From Rutpela maculata (taxonomy: Eukaryota > Arthropoda > Insecta > Coleoptera > Cerambycidae): 64,000 bases of DNA. The DNA lies in contig OW386289.2 of assembly GCA_936432065.2 (NCBI GenBank), positions 35,855,903 to 35,919,902 on the forward strand, read 5' to 3'. Each line of letters begins with the position of its first letter. Within the stretch, counting starts at the first letter, position 1. Below, one piece after another: positions 1 to 11,021 of this stretch. The translations under genes and the position numbers were made by a program. Below the pieces are notes generated by a model. That model searched no databases. It was not told where the DNA came from and saw only the letters and a list, made by a program, of their open reading frames with translations.

Positions 1-270
1 ATTTTTTTATGCGTTTCTTGAGAAATAGAGTCCGTTATTAATAGACCAAAACGTGGTTTCCACGTACAAAAATTAATCCCTCCCCAGAGAAATTCTTCGG
101 TTGGGATTGTTTTATGCAAAAATTCAGGAAATTAAGAGGTACTTAAATCCGTAACGAGGGAATTCAGGTCCAGAGAGAGCGTCATTTCCGATATGTGGTA
201 GTGCAGCCTTGGTCCATTATCCGGCTATCGAAGTGCATCTCGAACCCGCCTGGGAGGTAGAAAAACGGGG

Positions 271-323
271 TAATACCAACTCCACCTAGAGATTAAAGCC
301 ACACAACCAGCTGGTGACGTCAC
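271..323 (+). repeat. Short dispersed repeat, inverted relative to 27655-27708
   Basis: The run ACCAACTCCACCTAGAGATT, continuing AAAGCCACACAACCAGCTG and a TGACGTCAC end, recurs as a reverse complement at 27655-27708 with a few changes. Similarity stops at both sides. It may be the terminus of a dispersed element. The two copies lie outside the two edges of the giant palindrome and in opposite orientation. Confidence 0.6.
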
Positions 324-639
324 TGAAGGAAGGCGGCGTAATGCATTAAAGCAATGCTATTATACTACATGTGACTACTCCCAAATACGAAATATTTATT
401 ACCCGCGTAATGTTTGCTGTTTTTAAGCTTAGAGTGATGTTTTACTTATACTATATAATAAAAAATATGCATATATTGGTTTTAGATATTGAGATACATA
501 ATACATTTGGACGTAATTAGAACAATAAAAATCACTTCTAATTTGCTTCTACTATTCTTATAAAGTAAAACGGTTTTTTTTTAAATAAAAGAGGTTCCTA
601 ATTAAATTCTAAGGCAAAACTAACTAACGAAAAGAGTAG

Positions 640-1130
640 TATATAATGGGAAAGCCACCGGAGCTGGAGCCGGAGCGGAGAGTTGGCCATTTGTGGCCAA
701 CCAATTAAAACCTATGAGAAAGCGATCGGAGCGGCTCATTTTTTGTGAGCAGCCAATCAAAAGCTATGTGAAAGCATCTGGCGAACAGCTGGTTGTGTGG
801 GAACCAATTAAAACTACTGTTCTCACGACATCCGGTGAACAGATGGTACACAATCTAAAAATAGATCGATGACTCACGACATCTGGTGAAAGGTGAATGA
901 CTTGTCTGGCTGGTGAAACCAAAGGTTAGATTCTCACGACAATCTAAAAATAGATCGATGACTTATGACATCTGGTGAACACGTGTTCGACATCTGCCAG
1001 TGATTCACAATCTAAAAATAGATCGATGACTCATGACATCTGGTGAAAGGTGAATGATGTGTTTATCTAAAAATGGATTATGATGAAAGGTAAAACCAAT
1101 CAAAACTATTGTCCTCACGACCAGATCATT
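640..1130. repeat. Degenerate minisatellite in left flank
   Basis: An imperfect tandem array. The core AATCTAAAAATAGATCGATG followed by ACTCACGACATCTGGTGAA recurs at about 852, 941 and 1009. Looser copies built on CCAATTAAAAC and CATCTGGCGAACAGCTGG lie at 700-850. Period is roughly 65-90 bp. No gene is seen in 1-1446, and this array is its only clear structure. Confidence 0.75.
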
Positions 1131-1519
1131 ATTTCGGTAATTAATTCAATATACGTGTACCTACAAATTTCTTACACACGGTATATACTTTCATAAATAA
1201 ATGTGCTTTTCAATTGCCCCAAACAAAGCATTCTCTAAAGTGTTTACGCCATAAAATTCATCGAACACATGTAGACTATATTTAGCCAGTATATTTCTCA
1301 CGGCTTAATTGCATCTCTCTGATGACTGCATCAGTTAATAAGTTGTATTCTTTTTTAAAGATGCAAAACAGCACTCAGAAGCGTGGGGTCTCGGAGAGTA
1401 ATTGTTATCGTATAATTTATACAAGTAAAAATAGCGTCTAAACCAAAAAAATAGCAACATGTTAATTGTAGTTTCTCATAACAGGATATTGTCAATTTTT
1501 CACAAGATGTGCATTTCAT

Positions 1520-1725
1520 CACAAAAATTATTTACGTTATCAACAATATGTATACAAAGTGCATAGTTTTTGACTTCTCGCTTTGCTAAAGAAAAATGTG
1601 TCGAAATTAGGACTTCTGGAACTTCAGACTGAGCTATTTCAGCTTACACAAATATTAATGAAAGAAATCTTATAGACTAGGAATAAAACAATATATTTTG
1701 ACTTAAAATTTACAATTTCATCTTA
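1520..1725 (+). repeat. R repeat, copy 1 (outer end of unit)
   Basis: Begins near CAAAAATTATTTACGTTATC and runs through GACTTCTCGCTTTGCTAAAG to the run AATCTTATAGACTAGGAAT. It is a direct diverged repeat of 3224-3380 and of 20,050-20,250. Its mirror copy is at 26,979-27,184. A further shared 40-bp block (CCCATGAATACTGGCTCTCT then ATAAGTCAATGAATACC, 1825-1863) also recurs near the centre at 20,483-20,522, so the two ends of the doubled unit share sequence in direct orientation. Confidence 0.8.
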
Positions 1726-2581
1726 GATTCTAGCAGTTGCCTGATAACTGACTAGTTTTTCACAAAATGGGCGGTTTTTGGCTTTTCGTTATATCTGATA
1801 TAAAAAAATGTGCATTTCAAACCACCCATGAATACTGGCTCTCTATAAGTCAATGAATACCCATTAAAAATTTCGAAATAATTTCAGAGGAAAAAATAAG
1901 CATTTTTCCAATCCCAAATCATGTGTACACGATTTCAGACTATAGTATAGCATCAACATCAAAGAAATAATAAATTTTTAAAAACGCCCCAAAAATCTCT
2001 CTAAACAATGTGTTTATAAATTTGCATCAATACGATACCTTATAGGTAATCCAATGGTAATCCAATGTAAAAACAAAAGGTATCCAAGAAAACATAAACA
2101 CTGCCACTTCGCACTATTTCACATTATTTTTATTTCACAGAACAATATTCACAAAATATTCTTAGAGGCACAAAACGCCCACCAAACAGATATATCGTAG
2201 AGGTAACACACATTCACAAAACTTGCTAAGGTAAATGGATCAGGTAAATATTTAACGAATAATGTTACATTCTCAATGCATTTAAGCCGTTCGTGCCACG
2301 AGGGTCAAATACGGACTAAAAATAGAATTACACATATGTCATATGTGTATCAATTCGCGTTATAATGTTACAAGGAGACAATAAATAACAAACTGAAAGC
2401 AGTTTGAAAATACTTAATTAATGTACAGGGCTGTGTGAAATAAAATACATATTATTCCATTTCTATTTTATTGTAATAAAATAATTAAACATATACAGGG
2501 GTTAAATTAAAAATTATTTTATAAAATTAGTCCGGGAAACATTACATATTTTATGTAATGGAAAATAAACCACATGTAGTT

Positions 2582-2767
2582 TTACAAATATTTATTAAAA
2601 ACTTTACAAGTAAATAGAAAATACATTTTGAGACGAACCAGCCTGATTTGGATGTATCGTGTAATTATTGCAATGTAACTACCACTATCATTGTGAAGAA
2701 AGAAATCATTCATATACCTCATGAAATACAGAAGATCTGGGATGAGAAAGTGTTTAAAAATAAGCAA
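2582..2767 (-). CDS. Small ORF or terminal exon downstream of the micro-ORFs (left copy)
   Basis: A 61-codon frame rich in hydrophobic and aromatic residues. It lies 3' of the two micro-ORFs on the same strand. A splice-acceptor-like tract (ending CTCATCCCAG in the sense direction) lies just upstream and AATAAA just before the stop, so it could be a terminal exon rather than a separate gene. The mirror copy at 25,937-26,122 is identical in protein. I do not recognise it. Confidence 0.25.
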   Translation of the reverse strand: MLIFKHFLIPDLLYFMRYMNDFFLHNDSGSYIAIITRYIQIRLVRLKMYFLFTCKVFNKYL

Positions 2768-2904
2768 AGGTTTTCAAGTAAATTATAATGAATGGTAAAA
2801 TATATAATGTCAGGTGTTAAATTTATAAGAAAAGTATTTTCATTCTTCCCCCTCTCCTATATATAATAGAATATCAATTAAAGCAATAATAAAATAATGC
2901 TGAA

Positions 2905-3015
2905 TTAGACACACGTATTGGTAAGCCCAGTTCTGCACAAACTGTAAACTTCATGCTTCTTCTCTATTATAGATTCACTGTCTAGTTCTAGTTCTTCAGG
3001 AAGAGTATCAATCAT
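2905..3015 (-). CDS. Micro-ORF 1, acidic peptide (left copy)
   Basis: A 36-codon frame beginning Met-Ile-Asp-Thr-Leu-Pro-Glu-Glu-Leu. It is acidic in the first half and carries the motif SESIIEKKH. A TATATAAA box lies at 3060-3067 (minus strand), 52 nt upstream of the ATG when measured start to start. It is a tandem paralogue of the ORF at 3403-3489. Between the two, most changes inside the conserved part are synonymous third-position changes and the length difference is an in-frame 6-bp gap, which suggests a translated product. Function unknown; it could also be a first exon. Confidence 0.45.
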   Translation of the reverse strand: MIDTLPEELELDSESIIEKKHEVYSLCRTGLTNTCV

Positions 3016-3059
3016 ATTTACTTTGTTGTATACTCAGGAAGACACAAAATTGCATATGC

Positions 3060-3067
3060 TTTATATA
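3060..3067 (-). promoter_or_regulatory. TATA box of micro-ORF 1
   Basis: TATATAAA is present at the same relative place before both tandem micro-ORFs (here and at 3543-3550), inside otherwise diverged upstream sequence. The mirror copy is at 25,637-25,644. Confidence 0.5.
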
Positions 3068-3223
3068 TCGTTTAAGGGTATAATAATCTTAGGTGGGGGA
3101 TGCTCTCCATAGCAACAGATGTTGATGGGGAAACAAGTCCAGACATGTCTGAACTTGTAAAATATGGTAAGATGAACTAGGTTATGACCATCAGATGGCA
3201 ACTAGTGCTGAGGGTAATAGAAT

Positions 3224-3380
3224 ATCTCGCTTTGCTAAAGAAAAATTGTGTCGAAGCCAGGGATGGAACCTCAGACTGAGCTATTTCAACCTACATAAAT
3301 AATAATGAAAAAATCTTATAGACTAAGAAAAAATAATATATTTTGACTAGTAATTTTTACATTTTCAACTCAGATACAGG
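3224..3380 (+). repeat. R repeat, copy 2
   Basis: A direct diverged copy of the repeat at 1520-1725. Shared landmarks are CTCGCTTTGCTAAAGAAAAA, GACTGAGCTATTTCAACCTA and AATCTTATAGACTAAG. It lies between the two micro-ORFs. The mirror copy is at 25,324-25,480. Confidence 0.8.
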
Positions 3381-3402
3381 ATATTAACAGTAAAAAATCA
3401 AT

Positions 3403-3489
3403 TTACGCATAATACAAAAACGTGTTATACGCGTGTTTCTTTTCTATTATGGATTCACTGTATAGTTCTTCTGAAAGAGTATCGATCAT
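3403..3489 (-). CDS. Micro-ORF 2, acidic peptide (left copy)
   Basis: A 28-codon frame beginning Met-Ile-Asp-Thr-Leu-Ser-Glu-Glu-Leu and again containing SESIIEKKH. It is a tandem paralogue of 2905-3015, two codons shorter in the middle with a different tail. A TATATAAA box sits at 3543-3550 (minus strand), 61 nt before the ATG. An opposite-strand frame covers the same bases and looks like a shadow. Function unknown. Confidence 0.42.
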   Translation of the reverse strand: MIDTLSEELYSESIIEKKHAYNTFLYYA

Positions 3490-4088
3490 ATTTAACTTCT
3501 CATATACTCGGAAAAACTCAAACAGAACATCATTTCAAATGTTTTATATAGCGTTTTCACTGAATTTCTTTCACCTCATAACATGCAAACCCAGATTTAT
3601 ATCATACTTTGTATCGTGTTATAAGATTAGATAGGAAAGTCACATTATTCCCCCATACTCGAATTAAAAGATAGCACATTGTTAGGCTTTCATATACCAA
3701 ATTATATATTTTTTACAGAGTGTCATATGCAATCTGGACAATGCTTTCTCACGCGACGTCTCCGAAAAAAATAATGATGTCATAACATGATGCAATATAT
3801 TTTTTTACAGAGCATTATAAACCTTGAAATAACCTGAACACATAGTTTCATTAACTTGTCTCGACAAGTGTAGGATTCCGCGAATAACATATGCAGGTGT
3901 TAGACACGTGACATGTTCCCCCTCTCAACAAAAAAATTTACGATAAAAGACGCATGCGCTACCACACAAAACTTATTGATATTTCTACCGACCACAATAA
4001 TCAATCAGCTCCACTTCTTCAATTACTGTGCTACCTTACGCTTTGTACTTTGATTTTAATTCTAAAGTGCCTAGTTAGAATTATTAGA

Positions 4089-4436
4089 ATGGACGATATC
4101 AATGATAACTTAAAAAATGCCATTCTCAATTTGTATCAGGATATTTCAAGAGAAAAATTTCAAGAACTCGATACATCTCCCAATATTACGTATCATGTTA
4201 GAGATTATGAAACTGATACTTTAGTTCGTCTTGGACATCTAGAGTACACACTGAAAACATATGGTCGCGCTGAAGAGTTATGTAGCCATGTCTTACGAAG
4301 ATTCATTACTCTCGATGTGTTTTTAAAAGAAATGATTTCAGAAGGTTTTTTTCACATGCTATTCTCTATTAGAAATACCATACCTAACGAATATATTGTA
4401 AAATATAATATTTATAATCAAGACACTGTTAATTAA
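4089..4436 (+). CDS. Unrecognised 115-residue protein (left copy)
   Basis: The frame is open from 3954, but the stretch before 4089 encodes a hydrophobic run that looks incidental. The ATG at 4089 gives Met-Asp-Asp-Ile-Asn-Asp-Asn and a predicted helical, charged protein of 115 residues with no visible membrane segment, zinc motif or catalytic signature. Codon composition looks coding: acidic and basic residues alternate and there are few rare runs. The mirror copy at 24,268-24,615 is identical. Upstream is a pyrimidine-rich CCCCCTCTCAAC block at 3918-3930. I do not recognise the family. Confidence 0.5.
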   Translation: MDDINDNLKNAILNLYQDISREKFQELDTSPNITYHVRDYETDTLVRLGHLEYTLKTYGRAEELCSHVLRRFITLDVFLKEMISEGFFHMLFSIRNTIPNEYIVKYNIYNQDTVN

Positions 4437-4476
4437 ATTTCATATTAATAATGATTTGTTTTATTTACATATCAGA

Positions 4477-5314
4477 ATGGCTAGATATCAAGTGTATTCG
4501 AATCCAAAGATTGCATTTCAAAGGATGTATATAGTGATTGGTGAACATAGTACAAATTTGTTTTTTGATAGACTTCCATATGATTCTTGTTTCACCACCT
4601 ATGCAATAATTCTCTCTTAACTCTCTTAACCACCTGTGGAAAGTTTTCTTCTGAAACCGATTGGAATAGGTTTTATCTCATCAAGGAACAATAATGAATT
4701 ACCGGTATTACGATGGAAAGACCGATGCAATACATGAGGATTTTCAAACAGTTTTCACCTCCAGTAATCAAGATTTCAAAGGAAAATAACTGCATATGGG
4801 CTATGAATCGATGAGTTGTTTACGAGAAATTCTAAAAACCAACAATTTACAAATTACTTCAAGATTCTTCAGTGGATCGGAGATTCGAGACAGTGTCAAA
4901 TATACTTAACTTCATTTAGATGCAGAGAATATGGGCCCAAAACTCAACTGCTCACTCTATCTAGCAAACGAATTAATAAGAGAACACAAGCATGGTAAAA
5001 AAATTATATGGCTTTACTGGTGAAGAACTTCGGAATTTTCCATCAATATATTTGATTTGAAAAAGCTGCTCTCATCAAACTTCTTTATACAAGGTCCAAG
5101 TTTACCAAGGAAATATACACACAACTTCAAAACTTCAGATTCAAATACCTTTGTTTTACAAACCACAATAGGACAGAATGACATAGTTATGTGGATGGTC
5201 CACCATACTCATAATCCAGATGTCATGTATGTAAATGGGAACCTTCAAAATGTGGATGATTTATGGTACATAAATAACTACACATCTTTAATACAATACG
5301 TTTTATTTCAATAA
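4477..5314 (+). pseudogene. Decayed gene in at least three frames (left copy)
   Basis: A chain of open segments on one strand: a 47-codon ORF from the ATG at 4477, frames covering 4816-4998, a piece around 4930-5030, and 5057-5314 with a natural stop. Neighbouring frames look like continuous protein when read across small frame changes, for example near 5025 and 5058, which suggests one gene broken by indels and stops. The last piece is rich in His, Asn and Trp. The mirror at 23,390-24,227 carries the same breaks, so the gene decayed before the palindrome formed or was copied. I do not recognise the product. Confidence 0.45.
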
Positions 5315-6471
5315 ATATATCGAACTTTTTAATATAAAAATGGAAAAATGCAGGTCATTGCAAAACAGACATATTCTCTATATCAAATACATCTTGACGA
5401 TTATTTCATAAACTTAAATAAAGAGATTAAACATTACCCACAAAACTGATGTGACATATGCAAAATATAATTAACCTAAAAAGGCGTCGGAACCCATGAC
5501 AGACCACGTTACCTACAAATTAGACAATTTGTTACATTTTCACACATGAGGATAAATGTTTATGTATACCAACCATTCATGAATTTACAAAAATAGAACA
5601 CAAAACGCAAAACGCACCATTGCTATGAAGATAATTATTCTGCAAAAGATACAGTACAACAAAACCAGGAATATCTAAGGCCATCTGTTAATATTTAAAT
5701 AGAGGCGAATAATAAACAAATTCGCATGTGACAATGTGTAAAATAAAGTATTATAAAAACATATCCTTAGTTGCAAAATACATCTCAAATTGTTTATTTC
5801 TTACTTGAGGCCAGATGTTTATGTTCAACGCTTATGAATGTTTAAAAAGAAATAGAACAGTAAACACATAATTGCTATGAAGATAATTTTTATTTATGGT
5901 AGGGATAAAAATACCATTTTATCAAAAAGAACTTACATATATCTGTCTTGTTTCAGAAATGCTTTTTAGATATAGGTATATATAACCATAAATAATATTA
6001 GGAAATATAAATTAATTTAAACAGATGTCGCGAAATAATGTACAGGGGGCTTATATCCGACAAAATCGTATTTTTATTATTAAGTATCGAGAACAACTGA
6101 TACACGTTCATGAATTTTACTTCATATTTTGAGATCTACGTACGCTAGTGATAAATAAAATCCCTGTAACAGTCCAACAGTCCAACGCTAATATATGTAA
6201 ACCATATCATACTATACCATACCATACTATACCATACTATTCGTCGAATATACAGGGTAATTAAAAAAAGATACTACATTCAATAGATATGCAGGAATTA
6301 TTTTCGGATTAGGTTTATATATTGTAATAGGAAACACTTACTCAATACAGCAGTCGAAATATTGAAACTATGGGTTTAAACCAGCGTTAAATGCGTTATA
6401 TAGTAGTATGCATAATTATAAAAAATTATAAATAATATTGCAACAAGCATAGGGTAAAAAACAAATGTTAC

Positions 6472-6644
6472 ATGAAGTTGGTCAACAAACGGCGGCTGAA
6501 CGTAGGAATTATTTTAAATCCCCCCAGTTATATATGTTTAATGACGCTAGACCACACAACAACATATTGTATAAAAAACTTTGAGAAACACAACATTATA
6601 TCTGCAGCATATCCTGAAATAATATTTTCAATACTCAAACAGTC
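6472..6644 (+). pseudogene. 88-codon ORF interrupted by the Ty3/gypsy insertion
   Basis: The frame starts at ATG 6472 and matches the first 58 codons of the intact 88-codon ORF at 21,966-22,232 in the right arm. It is cut after ...LKQS by the 5' LTR at 6645. The remaining 3' part lies beyond the insertion, from 18,170 to 18,263. Product unknown. Confidence 0.55.
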
Positions 6645-8427
6645 TGTAACGGTTGAAATTTGACTTGTCCTGTCATCCCGTGTGCTATGTCCCTTTTCAA
6701 TTTAAAGCTTTAATTTCAAGGACCTGAAATGGAAACAAACAGGCTAGGTTATGACAAGTTCAAATTAATAAACAATGAGTTTCAAAATAAATTTAGGCAA
6801 GGGTTCTTAAAATGTTTCTGGCTTTACCTTCAGCTTATTTGAGGTAATTTGGACAAGTATATAATTTAAATAACTTTAGTGTTAAATTGCAACTTTGTTT
6901 TGATATTGATTTGACATTTTAAAACAGGGATTTTTAAAATCTAAAGTAGCATGTTATAAGTTTTTTTGAACAAAAAACCTGAGAGGCAAAAAAAAAGGTA
7001 ACCATTTTGAAATCTAGAATTTCCTGGCATTTCTCTCCTGATTTGTGAAGTGTTAGGACCTCATAAGAACTAGGGTGAGTTGGTTGCTACTGATTTTAAT
7101 TTTCCTGCTAGATACTTACTGGAGAAACATTTAATTCCAGGTTCCTTTTCTACTCTCGAATTTAATTATTTCACCCATCTATAATTTTATGTCATTCAAA
7201 TCAAGGCTAAGACAATTTTAAAATCCTCCCTGGTAGAGTCTTCTGGCATTGAGAGCCTGAGCTATCTAAGGATCCCGCTAGGCATTGTTTCATCCACTGC
7301 GTGGAAACATTGTAAGAACACATTAATATTGTGAGACGCCTCCACATGGAAAGTTACCTGGTCCAGTAAGAACTGTTCATAACCTGCCGTTGTTTCTGGG
7401 TCATGTCCAGCAGCTCAACCAAGAAGCGCAACCGAATAAAGTGCAAGTAGGATTAACTCGCTCGGCGAGACGACTGTAAGTCCATCTTTTTTATAATATC
7501 CGTCTCAGCCCAAGGGGCCCACCTAAGTTAACACAACAGTGAGAAGCACCAGCCCGCAGCGAAAACCTGTCAACTCGTTAAAAGTCTCTTATTTTCTGTC
7601 GGTGACTTATTTTTGTAAGACCTTGTAAACTCACTAAACAGCTGTTATTTGGGTATTAAATTTTTGTAGAAAACCTAAAACAAGACATAGTCTAGCTCTT
7701 ATCAATGTTTAAGAATTGCACATTTATTTGACGTGCACTTTTGCATTTTTTTAAAACTTTGGGTAGTCACACACATTTAGCTTGTGCATTATTTCATGTT
7801 ATATTATTTTATTATTATAACCTACCTGTTGTTCAAGTGGGCAATCGCCAAAATAGCATGTAGCATTTCCAGATGAATTGAATTTATCATTTGCCATTAT
7901 TAATTTCAAATTTCAACTATTGTCATCGAGTTGTCAAATTTCTTAAAAGTAAGGTTGCGGTCAAACAGTAAATTCCTAATAATAGGGACGCGTTCCGTAT
8001 CTAATGTACGAAGACATTTAAATTTTCTTGGTAGGGCTGATGTAGCGATCACTTTAATTTTATTATCGTTCATTATTTATATTTACCTTTATGTGTTAAT
8101 ACTGCTCAGAATTTACTTAGTCATTGTTTGTCATTTATTTTGTACCACGTACATATATTTATTATTAAATTATTATTATGATTATTCCTTGTGTTTAAAA
8201 TTATTTTGCTTGTTTTGTCACTCCCCTCCCTTGTCGATCCCTAGCGATCGGCTGGCGCCCGCAAAGAAAATAGCTCGTGCATTTTTGGTAACCAACAAAC
8301 AAGAACCAACGAATAAGTACATCGCCAAAGCAAAATCTTCTTAAGCGAACCCACCCCCGGCTACGACTGTAAGAGCTGTCGCGCGTGGTTGCTATTTAAA
8401 ATTTCTAATCTGAAAGTAAGCGCCACA
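6645..8427 (+). repeat. LTR1 of the Ty3/gypsy element
   Basis: 1,783 bp, TGTAACGG...GCGCCACA. A long LTR with no convincing gene. A 137-codon frame inside (7931-8344) repeats only because the LTR repeats. The one base noticed to differ from LTR2 is in the GGCGAGACGACTG stretch (T in LTR2). Confidence 0.92.
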
Positions 8428-8430
8428 AAA

Positions 8431-8448
8431 TGGCGCCGCAACTATAGG
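8431..8448 (+). promoter_or_regulatory. Probable primer-binding site
   Basis: TGGCGCCGCAACTATAGG begins 3 nt after LTR1. TGGCG starts are usual for tRNA primer sites of this superfamily. The exact tRNA cannot be set from sequence alone. Confidence 0.55.
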
Positions 8449-9712
8449 GGCTGAAAATTAAATTGATTTTGCTTTAAAAAAAAAAATAATAGTTTTCCTG
8501 GTGTTGGGACATAATTAAAGTTTAGATAAAGCTTTTGCAAATTTGGTGTACTTATTTCAGCCGGTGTCTTTTATTGAGCTAATTTATTTTATCCCATTTC
8601 CTATCCTCGTCCTAGACAAGACAGACAAACTAATTTTCGGTAGAGCAGTATTATTTTAGTTTCGTTGATATACGACAGATGGCAAGACAAGTACGTATAT
8701 TTGAATATCATAATGCATGAGTAGCATTTAAAACTTTTTTGGTGATTAACTATATATGTTTCATATTTATACGTCATTTTGAAAAGAAATTTTTGCGTAC
8801 TGAATGTACAGGGTGGATATTTGAAAACGAATCAGGAGATTGTGTGTTGCATTGATTGTTGGTTGATATTTATACAGTGTGTACTTTAAACAGTTGTTTA
8901 TTTTTTTAAATACGTAAATTAATATTCATTTGTATGCGATATTGTTTAAGTGTATACAGGGTGCGTATATTTACATTGTTTGTACTTTTACATTGTTGGT
9001 ATTTTTATACGTACATTATTTAGGGTTGTGTACGAGAGGTGTTGTCGTATACTATAGGTGTACAGGTGTTAGTGAACTGCGTACATAGAATATATGTGGG
9101 GTATGCGATTTTGAGTTTCATATACAGAGGGTATATAGAAAAGTGAGAGATGTGCATACTTAGCATTCAAGTAGCTCAAATTATTTTTGTATTGTTAGTA
9201 CGAGGTGTGTTATATATAAAATCTGTAACATTAAATTTGTGAATTTATACGAGCGTGATCAAAAGTGTCTACTTTTACAATAATACTTTATACAGGGGTT
9301 ATAAAAAAAAAAAAAAAAAAAAAAAAGTGTTTATTTCAAAATCTTGTTTCGCTTAGCGGTGTTTATAAAATTGTAAAGCTTTGCAGTGTCATATATACAC
9401 GGTGTTTACAAAGTGAAACAGCGTTTATTTATCTATATACGTATAGGGGTGTCGATAAACGTGCCAAGTTATATAATTACTTACTAACAGTGTTGAGATA
9501 CGTAATAATTTTTAAGTCATTGTGCCAGGTGGACTTACAAATTTTGCCAATTTTTAAATTTTTTTATTACATTTACACGTGGGGTTATACTTACAACCGA
9601 GTTAGCTTTTGCCTTACTATATACAGGGTGTGAATAAGGGGCACTGTTATCCCTTTGTTTAAGAACAAAGTGCGTTTTTGGGTGGTGACTGCGATAAATT
9701 ACATTTGTCATC
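8449..9712 (+). other. Long 5' leader with recurring TACAGGGTG-like motifs
   Basis: About 1.26 kb without a believable ORF. A degenerate TATACAGGGTG motif recurs at about 8807, 8954, 9059, 9123, 9290, 9395, 9444 and 9622, often followed by a T- or A-rich stretch. An A-run at 9304-9326 lies near its middle. The recurrence may reflect old amplification or an RNA or packaging element. Confidence 0.55.
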
Positions 9713-11005
9713 ATGGCCGATTACAGTATGGATCCACTTCATCTGAGGACACATGAAATGAATTATGAGTTGAGAATTCGTGGAATTGCTACTACTAATG
9801 CGGACATGCCTCAAAAGAGGAGATTTTTGCGAAGGGAGTTACAAAAAGATATGGCTAGACCTGGGGTACACGTTTACGAGGTACCAAATTTTTCGTTTGA
9901 CACTGAGAAGAAGGAACTAGATGAGAGCATCAAATCGGTCACAGCACTAGTAGATGATTTTGATGGTACAAATAAAGATGTCTTCGAGATAATTCGGAGT
10001 AGACTGGTTCACATCGGTGGTAGAATAAGACGCATTCCAGAAAATATCGGTGAAGAAATTTGTGGTTACCGAGGAGATACCTTGATTATGGCTAGCACTT
10101 TGGAAGACGAACTAGAAGAAATTATGGAAAGACATAGACAGGGTGATGCGAACCATGCTCGCACTGCTACTCCTTCTAACGCCACAACCACTAGCAAGTC
10201 GTTTCCAGTTCACAAGTGGAACCTCACTTTTGATGGTACAACGACTAAGTGTTCTGTAAATTCATTCTTGGAACAAGTCGAAGAATTGAGCTTCGCTAGA
10301 AATGTTTCTGAAGATGAACTGTTTAGGGCAGCCATTGAATTATTTGAAGGTCCAGCAAAAGTGTGGTATCGTTCTGTACGATCAAAGATCAATTCTTGGA
10401 AGGAATTGGTGGCATGTCTGAGGAAAGACTTTTTGCCCAAAGACGCAGATGACGACCTCTGGGAAGTAATTCGTAACCGCAGACAAAAGAAGGATGAACG
10501 GGTGATTATTTACATTGCTGCTATGGAAAACCTGTTCAGTCGCTTGATTCTCAAGGCTACCAGGGCAGAAAAGCTCAAGGTGATTAGGAAAAACCTATTA
10601 GAGGAATTTCATGTCCACTTAGCACTCAAAGAAATTGGATCGGTGGAAGAACTTGGCGATATTTGTCGTGTCTTGGAGGACGCCGGTGTTGTTAAGCAAC
10701 AGCCTTGCACTTCCAATACCGCCCGAAAAACTGTTTCGTCCTTGGAACCCGACTTGGCTTATCTACCTACACAGAGTTGGCAGCGTAGTGGGGGTACTAC
10801 AAAACAGGTTAAGGCCGTTTCAGAACTGAGATGTTTCCAATGCAAGCAAACGGGCCATGTGAGACGTGATTGTCGAGCTGGTGTGCAGCGTGGCGCAAAT
10901 CAGAATAGGCGAGTTCCTACCTGTCATGGATGTGGCAGAGAAGGTGTTATAAAACCCAACTGCACAAATTGCACAAAAAACGCAAGGGCAGGAGATGCAC
11001 GGTAG
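9713..11005 (+). CDS. gag: Gag polyprotein, Ty3/gypsy
   Basis: 430 residues. The nucleocapsid region has a standard CCHC zinc knuckle (CFQCKQTGHVRRDC, about residue 373). A second knuckle reads CHGCGREGVIKPNC, with Val where His is expected. The middle part (about residues 165-330) is the usual retrotransposon capsid-like region containing W, Y and charged helices. Start chosen at the first ATG, just after the leader. The 3' end overlaps pol, which lies in the -1 frame. The slippery heptamer at 10,975-10,981 would produce Gag-Pol. No stop or frameshift breaks this gene, so it may still be functional. Confidence 0.9.
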   Translation: MADYSMDPLHLRTHEMNYELRIRGIATTNADMPQKRRFLRRELQKDMARPGVHVYEVPNFSFDTEKKELDESIKSVTALVDDFDGTNKDVFEIIRSRLVHIGGRIRRIPENIGEEICGYRGDTLIMASTLEDELEEIMERHRQGDANHARTATPSNATTTSKSFPVHKWNLTFDGTTTKCSVNSFLEQVEELSFARNVSEDELFRAAIELFEGPAKVWYRSVRSKINSWKELVACLRKDFLPKDADDDLWEVIRNRRQKKDERVIIYIAAMENLFSRLILKATRAEKLKVIRKNLLEEFHVHLALKEIGSVEELGDICRVLEDAGVVKQQPCTSNTARKTVSSLEPDLAYLPTQSWQRSGGTTKQVKAVSELRCFQCKQTGHVRRDCRAGVQRGANQNRRVPTCHGCGREGVIKPNCTNCTKNARAGDAR

Positions 11006-11021
11006 ACCGGCACTTCTCCTG
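10975..11021 (+). promoter_or_regulatory. Gag-pol -1 ribosomal frameshift signal
   Basis: The heptamer A_AAA_AAC (10,975-10,981) sits with AAA and AAC as gag-frame codons. Seven nt downstream CAGGAGA (10,989-10,995) can pair with TCTCCTG (11,015-11,021), giving a 7-bp stem with a 19-nt loop. The pol frame is open through the site. Spacing and motif match known -1 frameshift signals; efficiency is not testable here. Confidence 0.8.

Noticed and set aside
3422..3634. 70-codon plus-strand frame (mirror 25,070-25,282)
   Set aside because: Overlaps micro-ORF 2 and its TATA box on the other strand. The tandem comparison supports the minus-strand frame instead.
7931..8344. 137-codon frame inside LTR1 (also 16,007-16,420 and, changed, 17,805-18,263)
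   Set aside because: It repeats only because the LTR repeats, has a hydrophobic low-complexity sequence, and starts at a non-ATG codon. Not treated as a gene.
9265..9633. 122-codon frame in the Ty3/gypsy leader
   Set aside because: Begins with a long Lys run from a poly-A tract and has no protein signature.
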